A stretch of 54,056 bases of DNA from Massilia sp. YIM B02763 (GTDB lineage Bacteria > Pseudomonadota > Gammaproteobacteria > Burkholderiales > Burkholderiaceae_D). The stretch's first letter is position 1, and every line of letters begins with the position of its first letter. Made by a program: the position numbers and the translations under genes. The stretch is from assembly GCF_030412015.1 (NCBI RefSeq), contig NZ_JASNRD010000010.1:142860-196915 (forward strand), given 5' to 3'. Of the stretch, positions 26,296 to 35,700 are shown one piece after another. The notes beneath the pieces were generated by a model that searched no databases, was not told the origin of the DNA, and saw nothing but the letters and a program-made list of their open reading frames with translations.

Positions 26296-27008
26296 TTCGG
26301 GTCCAGGCTCAGGGTGTACAGGGTAAGGGTGAGGCGCACGTTCGGATACTGCTCGGCGTCGAGCTGGGCACGCCCCCAGAACAGCTGGGTCGGCAGCGCC
26401 TCCAGCGTCGTCATGTAGTCGACCATGTCGAGGTAGCTGCCGCGCACCGTCAGTTCGACGCCATGGCGGTACAGCAGGTCGGGTGCCCTGGGGGCCGGCT
26501 TGGCCTCGGGCTTGGCCACCGGCGCATTCGCCTTCGCATCGTCGGCGGCCGCATCGTCGGCTTGCGCGGCGATGTCGCTGAGCGACCCAACCGGCAGCGT
26601 CTTCATCGAAACGAGCTTCAGCTTGCCGTTGGCGCGCAGGATCGCTTCCAGCAGCGGCGCGACGCGCTCGGGCGCCACCAGGCCTTTCTGCATGGCGCGC
26701 AGCTGGTCGGCGATGCGCGCACTGTCGTTGCGCGTGGTGGCGAGGCGCTCGCGCAGCGGCGCGTCCGGGTCGTCGCGGCCGGCGGCGACCTTGTGCGCCG
26801 TCTCGGCCTCGATGCCCGCCAGCGCGTCGCGCTGCTGGGCGATCTGGCGGCGCAGCACTTCCTGCTTGTGCAGCGCCGGCCCCAGCGTCGTCGTCCAGCC
26901 CAGCGCCGCCAGCACGGCGATCACGGCGCCGAGCACCATGATGCGCTCGCGCGGCGCCAAGGCGTCCACGCGCGCGGAAAAGGCCAGCCAGCGCCGCTTC
27001 ATCGTCAT
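26280..27008 (-). CDS. mshJ: MSHA biogenesis protein MshJ (PilO-like)
   Basis: A 242-residue bitopic membrane protein. A short cytoplasmic start (MTMKRRWLAFSARVDALAPR) precedes one membrane helix (IMVLGAVIAVLAALGW), then a coiled coil with QEVLRRQIAQQRDALAGIEA. The C-terminal periplasmic domain contains VELTVRGSYLDMVDYMTTLE, a pattern shared with PilO/GspM-type proteins. It overlaps the pilN-like gene by 4 bases. Confidence 0.85.
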   Translation of the reverse strand: MTMKRRWLAFSARVDALAPRERIMVLGAVIAVLAALGWTTTLGPALHKQEVLRRQIAQQRDALAGIEAETAHKVAAGRDDPDAPLRERLATTRNDSARIADQLRAMQKGLVAPERVAPLLEAILRANGKLKLVSMKTLPVGSLSDIAAQADDAAADDAKANAPVAKPEAKPAPRAPDLLYRHGVELTVRGSYLDMVDYMTTLEALPTQLFWGRAQLDAEQYPNVRLTLTLYTLSLDPKWMKL

Positions 27009-27655
27009 GGCTTGGACTCCACGGCGCCCGCCGATTGCAGGCTGAATTCGACGTAGGGCGCGGGCAGCGTCGTCTCCTTGCCGTCCTTGTCGACGCCTTT
27101 CAGGTCGGCCGCCTGGCCGATCTGCAGGCTGCCCACGGGCTTGCCCTGCATGACGGGCTCGTTGCGCAGGCGCGCGAGGAAACCGGGCACCAGGGCCGGA
27201 TCAAGCGCCCTGCCCTGCACGCCCAGGTCCAGCCCCGCGCCTTTGACGCGCACGCCCGTCAGCCACAGGCCCTCGACGTGCTGGCGCGCCAGCGCGCGGA
27301 AATATTCGGCATAGCCCTGGGTGTTGCCAAGGTCGCCGTGTTCGATCAGGCCGCGCACGCGCTGCAGCGCCGCGCGCTGGCCTTCCGCGTCCGCCAGCTG
27401 GGTGGCGACGAGCGGATCGGCGGCGCGCGGGGCGAATTCCGCGGTGACGGCCGCCAGGCGTTGCTGCGCCTGCTCCAGACGCTTGGCGCCCGCATCGGCC
27501 TCGACCTGCAGGTTCGCGGTCTGCACATGGACGACGGCGCCGGCCACGGCCAGCACCAGCACGGCCGCGCCGGCGGCCGCCACCATGCCGGTCGCCGACA
27601 GCAGGTGCTTCTGCCGCTCGAACGCCGGGTTGAACAGGTTGATCTGCTGGCTCAT
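27005..27655 (-). CDS. PilN-like MSHA assembly protein (MshI2)
   Basis: A 216-residue protein beginning SQQINLFNPAFERQK, typical of PilN/GspL-C-type proteins where the INLF segment contacts the PilM-like partner. A membrane helix spans residues 23-45, followed by a coiled coil and a ferredoxin-like domain (GLWLTGVRVKGAGLDLGVQG). It is placed between the PilM-like mshI and mshJ, overlapping both by 4 bases. Confidence 0.82.
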   Translation of the reverse strand: MSQQINLFNPAFERQKHLLSATGMVAAAGAAVLVLAVAGAVVHVQTANLQVEADAGAKRLEQAQQRLAAVTAEFAPRAADPLVATQLADAEGQRAALQRVRGLIEHGDLGNTQGYAEYFRALARQHVEGLWLTGVRVKGAGLDLGVQGRALDPALVPGFLARLRNEPVMQGKPVGSLQIGQAADLKGVDKDGKETTLPAPYVEFSLQSAGAVESKP

Positions 27656-28590
27656 GCGGCCGCCTTCTCGTCGCGCAGCGCGGCGCCGAGCGCCACGAAG
27701 AAGCGCTGCTGGCGGGCCGGTTCGCGCAGCTCGGGCGCCGCCTGCAGGTCGAACACGACGCCCAGGTCGAGCGATTCGACGCGGGTGTACAGATTGCTGG
27801 ACAGGTATTCCTCGAGGCCCGTCGCGCCCGTCGGCGCCAGCACCAGCTTGGCCACGCTGATGAAGGAGAACTGGCGCTCGAAATGGTCGAGCGAGCGTTG
27901 CAGCTCCAGCGTGATCTTGTCGAAGCTCTGGTGCTTGCGCTCGTGGTCGGCCTCGAGCAGCTGCGCCAGCGTCACGTCGATGCGGCGCGACAGGTACAAC
28001 TCGCCGCGCCAGGACACGGTCAGCAGGCCGCCGTCCTCGCCGAACGACAGCATCGCGACGCCGCGGCCATCCGCTTCCAGCAGGGCCGACACGTTACGCT
28101 GCGCCATCTCGGGAATGTCGATGCAGCGCAGCTTGACCTTGGCGTCGGCGAACAACTGCTGCAGCGGCGCGATGGTGCTGTTGCGGGCGGCGATCGCGAA
28201 CACGCTCTGCTGGGCGCGCGCGCCCGCGCTCTCGCCCGGCGGCAGTTCGAGCACGTCGATCGTCGCGTCGGCGACGGGAAAATCGAGGAGGTCCTTCAGG
28301 CGCCAGCGCATCGCCGTCTTGAGTTCTTCGCGCGGGACGTTCGGCGCCTCGGCCGTCACGAACTGGTAGGCGCCGCCGGCCAGCACCGTCGTGCAGCGGT
28401 AGTCCCCGCTGTGCAGCTCCTTGCCCGCCTTTTCCAGCGCCTCGGCGCCCGTCGGGCCGGGGAAGAACGCGGCCACCGTCACCGCCGGCTTGCCTGCCGC
28501 CCTGCGCACGCTGGCGGCGGCGATGCCGTCCTGCTGCAGCGACAGGGTTAGCCAGGCTCCGTTGTTCTTGGTTTTCTTGAAAAGACCCAT
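27652..28590 (-). CDS. mshI: MSHA biogenesis protein MshI (PilM-like)
   Basis: A 312-residue soluble, actin-fold protein related to PilM/GspL. It starts MGLFKKTKNNGAWLTLSLQQ and has the MRWRLKDLLDFPVADATIDV segment, typical of the family, then VFAIAARNSTIAPLQQLFAD. It should form the cytoplasmic ring that contacts PilN. It is first in a tight seven-gene run (mshI to mshN); the start at 28590 replaces a longer in-frame one that would run into the intergenic region. Confidence 0.85.
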   Translation of the reverse strand: MGLFKKTKNNGAWLTLSLQQDGIAAASVRRAAGKPAVTVAAFFPGPTGAEALEKAGKELHSGDYRCTTVLAGGAYQFVTAEAPNVPREELKTAMRWRLKDLLDFPVADATIDVLELPPGESAGARAQQSVFAIAARNSTIAPLQQLFADAKVKLRCIDIPEMAQRNVSALLEADGRGVAMLSFGEDGGLLTVSWRGELYLSRRIDVTLAQLLEADHERKHQSFDKITLELQRSLDHFERQFSFISVAKLVLAPTGATGLEEYLSSNLYTRVESLDLGVVFDLQAAPELREPARQQRFFVALGAALRDEKAAA

Positions 28591-28639
28591 GCAGCGGCGG
28601 TGAGTAACGGTGAGATTAAATAGATGCGCTAGAGCATTG

Positions 28640-28645
28640 ATTATA
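28640..28645 (-). promoter_or_regulatory. Candidate -10 box for the mshI operon
   Basis: Exact TATAAT on the minus strand, 49 bases before the mshI start and in an AT-rich stretch unlike the surrounding DNA. No good -35 element is seen at 16-19 bases, so it may need an activator. Confidence 0.35.
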
Positions 28646-28757
28646 TTCAACTGTAGCGAAAAGCCGATACCAATTTTTCACTCAGGAAAAATATTTTTGG
28701 TTTGGACACGTAATCCGTTGTCGTCCCACCGCAGTCGTTAAAGCGGACAATAAATGC

Positions 28758-28785
28758 AAACGGCCGTGGGGATTTCCACGGCCGC
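28758..28785 (-). terminator. Hairpin terminator after the MshA-like pilin gene
   Basis: Nine-base stem (cggccgtgg/ccacggccg) with a 6-base loop, followed on the minus strand by TTTGCATTTATT. It sits about 50 bases after the pilin stop, so the abundant pilin transcript likely ends here and mshI starts anew. Confidence 0.7.
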
Positions 28786-28832
28786 CCAGGTTAGCCTCCG
28801 ATCCCACGGAGACCGGATAGCGCTCGCCGCAA

Positions 28833-29300
28833 TCAGTTGCAGTCCGCAGCCGATTCAGTGTTCATCTTGATAATCGGACCGCCCGCCGCACCGGTGTTGT
28901 CATACGTTACGCTGCACTTGGCAGGGTTCGATGCGCCTTTCGGCGAGATCGTGACCGCGCGGTCGTTGATGTCAGGACTGTAATCGTTGGCCAGCCCGGC
29001 GGCTGCGGTGATCGTTTTGCTGTCCGGATAGCCGTTGGCGAGTTGCACGGTGACGTCCTCGATGGTGATGGTCCCGTTATTGGCGATGGACGGATTCGCC
29101 AGCACCTTGCCGTGAACCATGGTCGAGGTTGCCATCAACGCTCCCTTGGCCGCCTTGACCGAGGCCAAGCGTGCCTCGCCGCTCATGTTCATGAACTTCG
29201 GCATTGCCGTCGCCGCCAGAATGCCCAAAATAACGATCACAACGATCAACTCGATGAGGGTGAAACCGCCTTGCGCGCTGGCTTTCAAATTCTTGTTCAT
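28833..29300 (-). CDS. MshA-like type IV major prepilin
   Basis: A 155-residue prepilin. The 12-residue basic leader ends in Gly, cut before Phe in GFTLIELIVVIVILGILAAT with Glu at +5, the class signature. The conserved pilin helix continues PKFMNMSGEARLASVKAAKG, as in MshA. A Cys pair near the C-terminus (CSVTYDN and AADCN) can close the D-region loop. It has a strong ggagga ribosome site. It is flanked by its own terminator and a 188-base upstream region, suggesting separate strong expression. Confidence 0.88.
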   Translation of the reverse strand: MNKNLKASAQGGFTLIELIVVIVILGILAATAMPKFMNMSGEARLASVKAAKGALMATSTMVHGKVLANPSIANNGTITIEDVTVQLANGYPDSKTITAAAGLANDYSPDINDRAVTISPKGASNPAKCSVTYDNTGAAGGPIIKMNTESAADCN

Positions 29301-29405
29301 GCAGTCCTCCGAATGGTGCGCGTTCGCCGCGCGTGCTTGTTAGAAATTCATCGCGCCTCAGACCGGCGCCGGCTTGTCGCCCATTCTACCTTGATTTTCA
29401 GCAAT

Positions 29406-29426
29406 CTTTACGTACTGAAAGTAAAG
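29406..29426. promoter_or_regulatory. Palindrome upstream of the pilin gene
   Basis: Inverted repeat ctttac-N9-gtaaag, containing the 11-mer ACTGAAAGTAA (29414-29424). The same 11-mer occurs upstream of mshE. Candidate binding site for a pilus regulator, about 105 bases before the pilin start. Confidence 0.35.
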
Positions 29427-29488
29427 TTTTTTTGACGAAAACGCTGGACGACCGGAACCTGTGGCTTCCTGTAAACATCCAGCGACCG

Positions 29489-30721
29489 TCAATGGTGCAG
29501 CGCCGCCGCCCCCAGGTCCCAGATCGGCAGGAAAATCCCCAGCGCCAGCACGAGCACCATCACGCCCAGGAACACGATCAGGATCGGTTCGATCTGGCTC
29601 GACAGCGTCTTGAGTTCGTAGTCGACCTCGCGCTCGTACATCATCGCGATCTCGTCCATCAAGTCGTCCAGCGAGCCGGACTCCTCGCCCACGCCGATCA
29701 TCTGCAGCACGACAGGCGTGAACACGTCGGCATTGGTCGCCGTGCGCAGGATGCTTTCGCCGCGCTCGACGCCTTCGCGCATCTGCTCGATGCGCATCGA
29801 CAGGTAGGCGTTGTCCGAGGTCTGGGCCACCACCGTCAGCGCCTGCACGATGGGCACGCCGCTGCGGATCGACAGCGCGAAGCTGCGCGCGAAGCGGGCC
29901 ATGGTGGCCTTGTGCACGATCTTGCCGGCGATGGGCAGGCGCAGCTTGGTGCGGTCCCAGCGCAGGCGGCCGTTCACGGTGGCGGTCCATTTGCGGAAGC
30001 CCACATGGCTGCCCAGGGCCAGTGCCAGGAACCACGGCCACTGGGCCTTGGTGAATTCCGACGTCCCGATCAGCAGCCGCGTCATGAACGGCAGCTCGGT
30101 ATGGAACGTCTTGAAGATGTTCTGGAACTGCGGAATGACCCAGATGTTCACCACGGCCATCGCGACGACCATGGCGATGACGACGAAGCTGGGGTAGCGC
30201 AGCGCCGTCTTCACGCGGGCGCGCATGTCGCGGTCGAATTCGATGTGGTCGAACAGGCGCAGGAACACCTCTTCCAGCCGGCCCGTCATCTCGCCCACGC
30301 GCACCATGGCGAGATAGAAGGCGTTGAAGCACTCGGGATGACGGCGCATGGCGGCGGACAATTCGCGGCCCGCGTCGAGCGACTCGCGCAGGTCCTGCAG
30401 CACGCGCGCGAAGCTTTTGTTGGTCGCCGATTCCTGCAGGCCGGCCAGCCCGCGCATGATCGGCACGCCGGACTTGAGCAGCGTGTAGATCTGGCGGCTG
30501 AACAGCTGCACGTCGAGGGAGGTCACGCGCTTGCGCGTCAGCCGCTGCCACAGGCCGTCGTCGCCGCTGCCGGCGGACTTGCGGGTCGTGGGGCTGATCT
30601 CGATGGGCGTGACGCCCGTGCCGAACAGCTGGTCGGCGACGGCGCCGCTGTCGGCACCCTCGAGCACGCCCTGCATCAATTCGCCGCGCGCGTTGCGGCC
30701 CTTGTAGGCGAAGAACGGCAT
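29489..30721 (-). CDS. mshG: MSHA inner-membrane platform protein MshG (PilC/GspF family)
   Basis: A 410-residue polytopic membrane protein with two GspF domains. The first contains LFSRQIYTLLKSGVPIMRGL; the second contains FARSFALSIRSGVPIVQAL and GVGEESGSLDDLMDEIA. The N-terminus PFFAYKGRNARGE is also typical. It anchors the assembly ATPase and pilin polymerisation. It begins 3 bases after the mshE stop. Confidence 0.92.
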   Translation of the reverse strand: MPFFAYKGRNARGELMQGVLEGADSGAVADQLFGTGVTPIEISPTTRKSAGSGDDGLWQRLTRKRVTSLDVQLFSRQIYTLLKSGVPIMRGLAGLQESATNKSFARVLQDLRESLDAGRELSAAMRRHPECFNAFYLAMVRVGEMTGRLEEVFLRLFDHIEFDRDMRARVKTALRYPSFVVIAMVVAMAVVNIWVIPQFQNIFKTFHTELPFMTRLLIGTSEFTKAQWPWFLALALGSHVGFRKWTATVNGRLRWDRTKLRLPIAGKIVHKATMARFARSFALSIRSGVPIVQALTVVAQTSDNAYLSMRIEQMREGVERGESILRTATNADVFTPVVLQMIGVGEESGSLDDLMDEIAMMYEREVDYELKTLSSQIEPILIVFLGVMVLVLALGIFLPIWDLGAAALHH

Positions 30722-30724
30722 GCC

Positions 30725-32431
30725 TTATTCTTCCATCTGGTTCGACACGCGCATGGCTTCCGCCACCGTCGTGCGGCCCGCGATGGCCAGGCGCACGGCG
30801 CTGCGGCGCAGCGTCTCGCCGCGCATCTCGGCATGCGCCACCTTGAGGAAGTGCGACGGATCCGGATGGTTGACGGCTTCGTTGACCGCGCGCGTCATCT
30901 CGAGCAGTTCGTAGACGCCCGTGCGGCCGCGGTAGCCCGTGCCGTTGCAGTGCGAGCAGCCGCGTCCGTGGAACAGCGGCACGGCCTCGGCCCGGTCGCC
31001 CAGCTCGGCGCGCAGCCAGGCCCGTTCGGCCGCCGGCGCCGGGTGCGGTTCCGAGCAGCTCTCGCAGATCACGCGCACGAGGCGCTGCGCCAGCACGGCC
31101 TGCAGCGAGCCGCCGACCATATAGCGCGGCACGCCCATGTCCATCAGGCGCAGCGGCGTCGACGCCGCGTCGTTCGTGTGCAGCGTGGACAGCACCAGGT
31201 GGCCCGTCATCGCCGCGCGCAGGCCGATCTGGGCCGTCTCCTGGTCGCGCATCTCGCCCACCAGCACGATGTCCGGGTCCTGGCGCAGCGCGGAGCGCAG
31301 CACGCGCGCGAACGACAGGTCGATCTTGTCGTTGACCTGCACCTGGTTGATGCCGGGCAGGCGGTACTCGACCGGGTCTTCCACGGTGATCAGCTTCTTC
31401 TCGACGGAGTTCAGCTCGGACAGCGCGGAATACAGCGTCGTCGTCTTGCCGGAACCCGTCGGTCCCGTCACCAGCACGAGGCCATTGGGGCGCTGGACGA
31501 TGGCGCGGAAACGCTCCACCAGGCGCGGCGCCATGCCGATCGCGTCCAGCCGCAGCGTGGTGCCGACCTGGTTCAGCAGACGCATGACGACCGATTCGCC
31601 ATACTGCGTGGGCATCGTCGAGATACGCACGTCGATGCGCTGGTTGCGCACCTTGACGGCGAAGCGGCCGTCCTGCGGCAGGCGCTTTTCCGAGATGTCG
31701 AGGTCGGCCATCAACTTCAGGCGCAGCGCCAGCGGCGTGGCGATCTTGATGTCGGCCTCGGTCTGCAGGTGCAGCACGCCGTCGATGCGGAAGCGGATCT
31801 GCAGGCGGCCGTCCTGCGGCTCGATGTGGATGTCGGACGCGCGCACCTGGGCAGCGTCGTCGAACACGGACTGCAGCAGCTTCACGACGGGCGCTTCCTC
31901 GAGGCCGGAGCTGGCGCTCAAGGCCCCGAAGTCGACCGACGTGGTGTCGCCCAGGTCCTGTTCCAGTTCGCGCGCCAGGCCCGTGATCTCGCCCGTGCGG
32001 CGGTAGATGCGGTCGATCGCCTGCAGCACCTCGGTCTCGTTGACGACGGCCAGCTCGACGCCCTTCTTGAGCAGGCGCGCGATCTCGTCGTAGGCGAACA
32101 AATCGGTCGGATCGGACACGCCGACGAGCGCCGTCTCCCCGCGGTCTTCCAGCACGATGGCGCGGAACCGGCGCGCGGCCGTCTCCGGCAGCGTGCGCAC
32201 GACGTCCTGGCTGATGTTGTAGAACTTGAGGTTGATATAAGGGATGCCGAGCTGGCGCGCCAGCGCACCGTAGATCTGCTCCTCGGTCACGAAGCCGCTG
32301 TCCACGAACACCCGGCCGAGCTTGCGCCCGCTGCGCTTCTGGTCGGCCAGTGCCTGGTTCAGCTGGTCTTCCGACAGCAGCTTCTGTTGCACCAGGATTT
32401 CACCCAGCCGGACTTTTTCGGGCCTCGCCAT
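30725..32431 (-). CDS. mshE: MSHA pilus extension ATPase MshE with c-di-GMP-binding N-domain
   Basis: A 568-residue GspE/PilB-type ATPase. Residues 8-61 hold two tandem MshEN motifs (RLGEILVQQ...ALADQ and LGRVFVDSG...ALARQ), which in Vibrio MshE bind cyclic di-GMP. Walker A is GPTGSGKTT (323-331); the Asp box is EDPVEYRLPGINQVQVN and Walker B follows RQDPDIVLVGEMRD. A zinc site comes from CESC and CSHCNGTGYRGRTGVYE. The start at 32431 matches the motif position; a longer frame to 32536 is rejected. First gene of the cluster. Confidence 0.94.
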   Translation of the reverse strand: MARPEKVRLGEILVQQKLLSEDQLNQALADQKRSGRKLGRVFVDSGFVTEEQIYGALARQLGIPYINLKFYNISQDVVRTLPETAARRFRAIVLEDRGETALVGVSDPTDLFAYDEIARLLKKGVELAVVNETEVLQAIDRIYRRTGEITGLARELEQDLGDTTSVDFGALSASSGLEEAPVVKLLQSVFDDAAQVRASDIHIEPQDGRLQIRFRIDGVLHLQTEADIKIATPLALRLKLMADLDISEKRLPQDGRFAVKVRNQRIDVRISTMPTQYGESVVMRLLNQVGTTLRLDAIGMAPRLVERFRAIVQRPNGLVLVTGPTGSGKTTTLYSALSELNSVEKKLITVEDPVEYRLPGINQVQVNDKIDLSFARVLRSALRQDPDIVLVGEMRDQETAQIGLRAAMTGHLVLSTLHTNDAASTPLRLMDMGVPRYMVGGSLQAVLAQRLVRVICESCSEPHPAPAAERAWLRAELGDRAEAVPLFHGRGCSHCNGTGYRGRTGVYELLEMTRAVNEAVNHPDPSHFLKVAHAEMRGETLRRSAVRLAIAGRTTVAEAMRVSNQMEE

Positions 32432-32481
32432 GACACGCCTTCGTTTCAAATATATGCAATCCGGCAATTTTACGTCAGAAA

Positions 32482-32513
32482 ACTGAAAATTGATCCAAGG
32501 AATTACTTTCAGT
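32482..32513. promoter_or_regulatory. Inverted repeat upstream of mshE
   Basis: ACTGAAA-N18-TTTCAGT, 50-80 bases before mshE. The right arm is part of the 11-mer ACTGAAAGTAA (minus strand, 32503-32513) also found upstream of the pilin gene. Confidence 0.35.
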
Positions 32514-32542
32514 TCCCAACCGTATCCGTCGCGCAACCAAAA

Positions 32543-32645
32543 ATTCGGGGTCAGAGCACAATTTCGAGCCAGTTTCTAAAAAATATTATTCATATTCAAA
32601 GACTTACGGGCGAACGGCTGTAAAAAATGTGCTCTGACCCCGAAT
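32543..32645. repeat. 103-bp palindromic element with perfect 18-bp terminal inverted repeats
   Basis: The ends (attcggggtcagagcaca and its exact complement at 32628-32645) flank a 67-base AT-rich centre. The shape is that of a MITE or REP-type element; similar ggggtcagagcac repeats are common around RAYT transposases in beta- and gammaproteobacteria (recollection). No transposase is nearby. It separates mshE from the hybrid kinase gene. Confidence 0.75.
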
Positions 32646-32710
32646 GTACGGCGCGAAGCGGGCGGGTCGCGTGACGTCGAGAGTGGCAGAATGGTAGCGG
32701 CACCCGCCGG

Positions 32711-35700
32711 GTGCCGTATCACGTGGCGGAGCCCGCATTGCAGCTGTTACAACGACGTTCGCTTCCTTCGATACGCGCCAAGCTGGTCTGGCTGGTACTC
32801 GGCTGCGCGCTGCCGATCCTGGTCGCTTACTTCGTCTTCGCGACCGACGCCGACCAGCGCGAGCGCGCCCATATCGCCGAGGACGCGGAGATGATCGCGC
32901 GGGCGCTGGCCGCCGGCGTCGACCGCGACCTGGCCAACGGCGAGACGGCCGCACGCACGCTGGCCATCGATGCCAACCTGGCGCGCGGCGACCTGGCCGC
33001 TTTCTACTCGACGGCGCGCCGCCTGTTGCGCCCCGAATTGCCGGCCCATGCCTTCGTGCTGCATGGCCCCGACGGCGCCGCCCTGCTCGATACCCGGCAT
33101 CCGTTCGGCAGCGCGCTCGGCCCCTCCGGCGACGAGGCCGACGTGCGCGCCGTGTTCGCGAAAGGCGATGCCGTCACGTCCGGCCTGCACCGCGGCAGCG
33201 ACGCGGAACCATGGGTGATTTCGATCGCGGTGCCGGTCTGGCGCGACGGCAAGGTGGCGTATGCGCTGTCCGTCGAATTGCGCCCGCGCCGCTTTTCCGA
33301 ACTGCTGGCCAGCCAGCACCTGCCATCGCACTGGAATGCGCGCATCTTCGACAATCGCCGGCGCCTGGTCGCGCGCCGCGGCGAGCTGCAGCATGCGATC
33401 GGCGCGCCCATGCGGCCCGAAGTGGCCGCCGCCCTGCCCCGTGCGCCGACGGGACTGGTCGCCGTGCTCCGACAAGCGGAAGGGGACACGCAGCCGGCCA
33501 GGATCGCCTATGCGCGCACGCCCGCGCACGACTGGACCGTGGCGATCGGTTTCCCGCGCCACGCCGCGCGCGAACTGCCGGGTCCCGCGGCCGGCACCAC
33601 GATCTCCTGGATCGCCGCCATGCTGGCCATCAGCCTGGTGCTGGCCTGGCGCATCGGCGGCTCCATCGCCGATTCCGTCCGCGCCCTGACGGCGCCGGCC
33701 GCCGCGCTGGGACGGGGCGAGCCGATCGCCATCCCGCCGCTGGCGATCCGCGAAGCGGCGCTGGTGGCGCGGGCGCTGGGCAAGGTCGAGGACGAGCTGC
33801 AGCAGTACCGCTCGAACCTGGAGGCGCTAGTGGCCGAGCGTACCCGCGAGCTGCAACGCTCCAGCGCCCTGCTGGGCACCGTGTACGCCACCGCTCCCGT
33901 GGGCCTGGCCTTCCTGGACCGCAGCCTGCGCATCGTGATGATCAACGACTACCTGGCCCGCGTGAACGCGCTTTCCGCCGAGGCCCACATCGGCCGCACC
34001 CTTCCCGAAATCCTGGGCGAGCGCGGCATCGCGATCGAGCGCCCCTACCGCGACGTGCTGGCCACCGGCCGCCCGCTGATCGAGGTCGAGGACAGCGGCC
34101 CCTCGCCGGCCGAACCGGACACGGTCCGCCACTGGATGTGCAGCTACTATCCCGTCTACGGACCGGAGCGCGAACTGGTCGGCATCAATGCCGTCGTGCT
34201 GGACATCACGGAGCGCAAGCGCGAGGAACAGCGCAACCGCGACAACGAGGAGCTGTTCCGCGCCCTGTTCGAAGGCGCGGGCGACGCCCACGTGCTGATC
34301 GCCTACGGGGCCGGCTTCGTCAGCGCCAACCAGGCCGCCGCCGCGTTGTTCGGCTTCGATCGCGCCGAGGAGCTGCTGGCGCTGTCCCCGGCCAGCACCT
34401 CGCCCGAGCTGCAGCCGGACGGACGCCGTTCGGACGAGGCGGCGCTCGCCAACATGCGCCGCGCGCTCGAGACGGGCAGCTGCCAGTTCGAATGGCTGCA
34501 CCGCCGCCGCGACGGCACCCTGTTCAATGCCGACGTGCTGTTGAACGCCGTCGACATCGGCGGCAAGGGCATCGTCCAGGGCACGATCCGCGACATCACG
34601 GCGCGCGTCCGGACCCAGGCGGCGCTGCAGGCGTTCAGCGAGCGCCTGGAGGCGAGCGAGCGCATGATCCGCACGGTCACCGACCACCTGCCGGCCCTGG
34701 TGGGCTACTGGGACGCCGGGCTGCGCTGCCGTTTCGCCAACCAGCCCTACCTCGACTGGCTGGGATGCTCCGCGGCCGAGGTGATCGGGCACACGGCGCA
34801 GGAACTGATGGATGAGGCGCAGATGGCGCAGGTGCGGCCCCACATCGGGCGCGTGCTGGCCGGCGAGCGGGTATCGTTCGAGCGCCGCCTGCAGCGCAAG
34901 GGGTCGGGCCAGGTGATCGACGCATGGGCCAACTACATCCCCGACTTCGACGAGGCCGGCCGCGTGCGCGGCTTCTACATGCTGCACGCGGACGTGACGG
35001 AACTGAAGCGCACCCAGTCGCGCCTGGAGGAAGCGCTGCATGCGGCGCAGGCGGCCAGCAACGCCAAGGGGGCGTTCCTCGCCAACATGAGCCACGAGAT
35101 CCGCACGCCGATGAACGCCATCATGGGCCTGGCGCGGCTGCTGCAGGACGCAGGGCTGGGGCCGCGCGAGCACGCCCACGTCGAACGCATGCAGATGGCG
35201 GCCAGGACGCTGCTGTCGATGCTCAACGACGTGCTCGACTACTCGAAGATCGAGGCCGGCCAGCTGGCGCTGGAGCGCACGGGGTTCCGGCTCGACGACG
35301 TCCTGGCCAGCATCGGCGTGCTGGCCGCCGCGGGCGCCTGGAACAAGGGCGTCGAGCCCGTGTTCGCCGTGGCGCCCGGCGTGCCGGATGCGCTGGTGGG
35401 CGATCCGATGCGCCTGCAGCAGGTGCTGTTGAATTTGTTCGGCAACGCCGTCAAGTTCACCGAGCGCGGCGACGTGGTACTGTCGATCGCCTGCCTGTCG
35501 CGCCGGGACGAGCGCGATGGCGAACAGGTGCGGCTCGCCTTTGCCGTGCGCGACACGGGCATCGGCATCGCGCCCGAACAGCAGGCGCGCATGTTCGAGG
35601 CGTTCTCGCAAGCCGACAGCTCCACCAGCCGCAAATACGGCGGCACGGGGCTGGGCCTGGCCATCAGCCGGCGCCTCGTCGACGCGATGGGCGGCGAACT

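Noticed and set aside
29333..32623. 1096-codon open frame antisense to mshG and mshE
   Set aside because: It mirrors two well-recognised genes on the other strand. Long antisense frames are expected at this GC content, and the translated product is Arg/His/Gln-rich low complexity.
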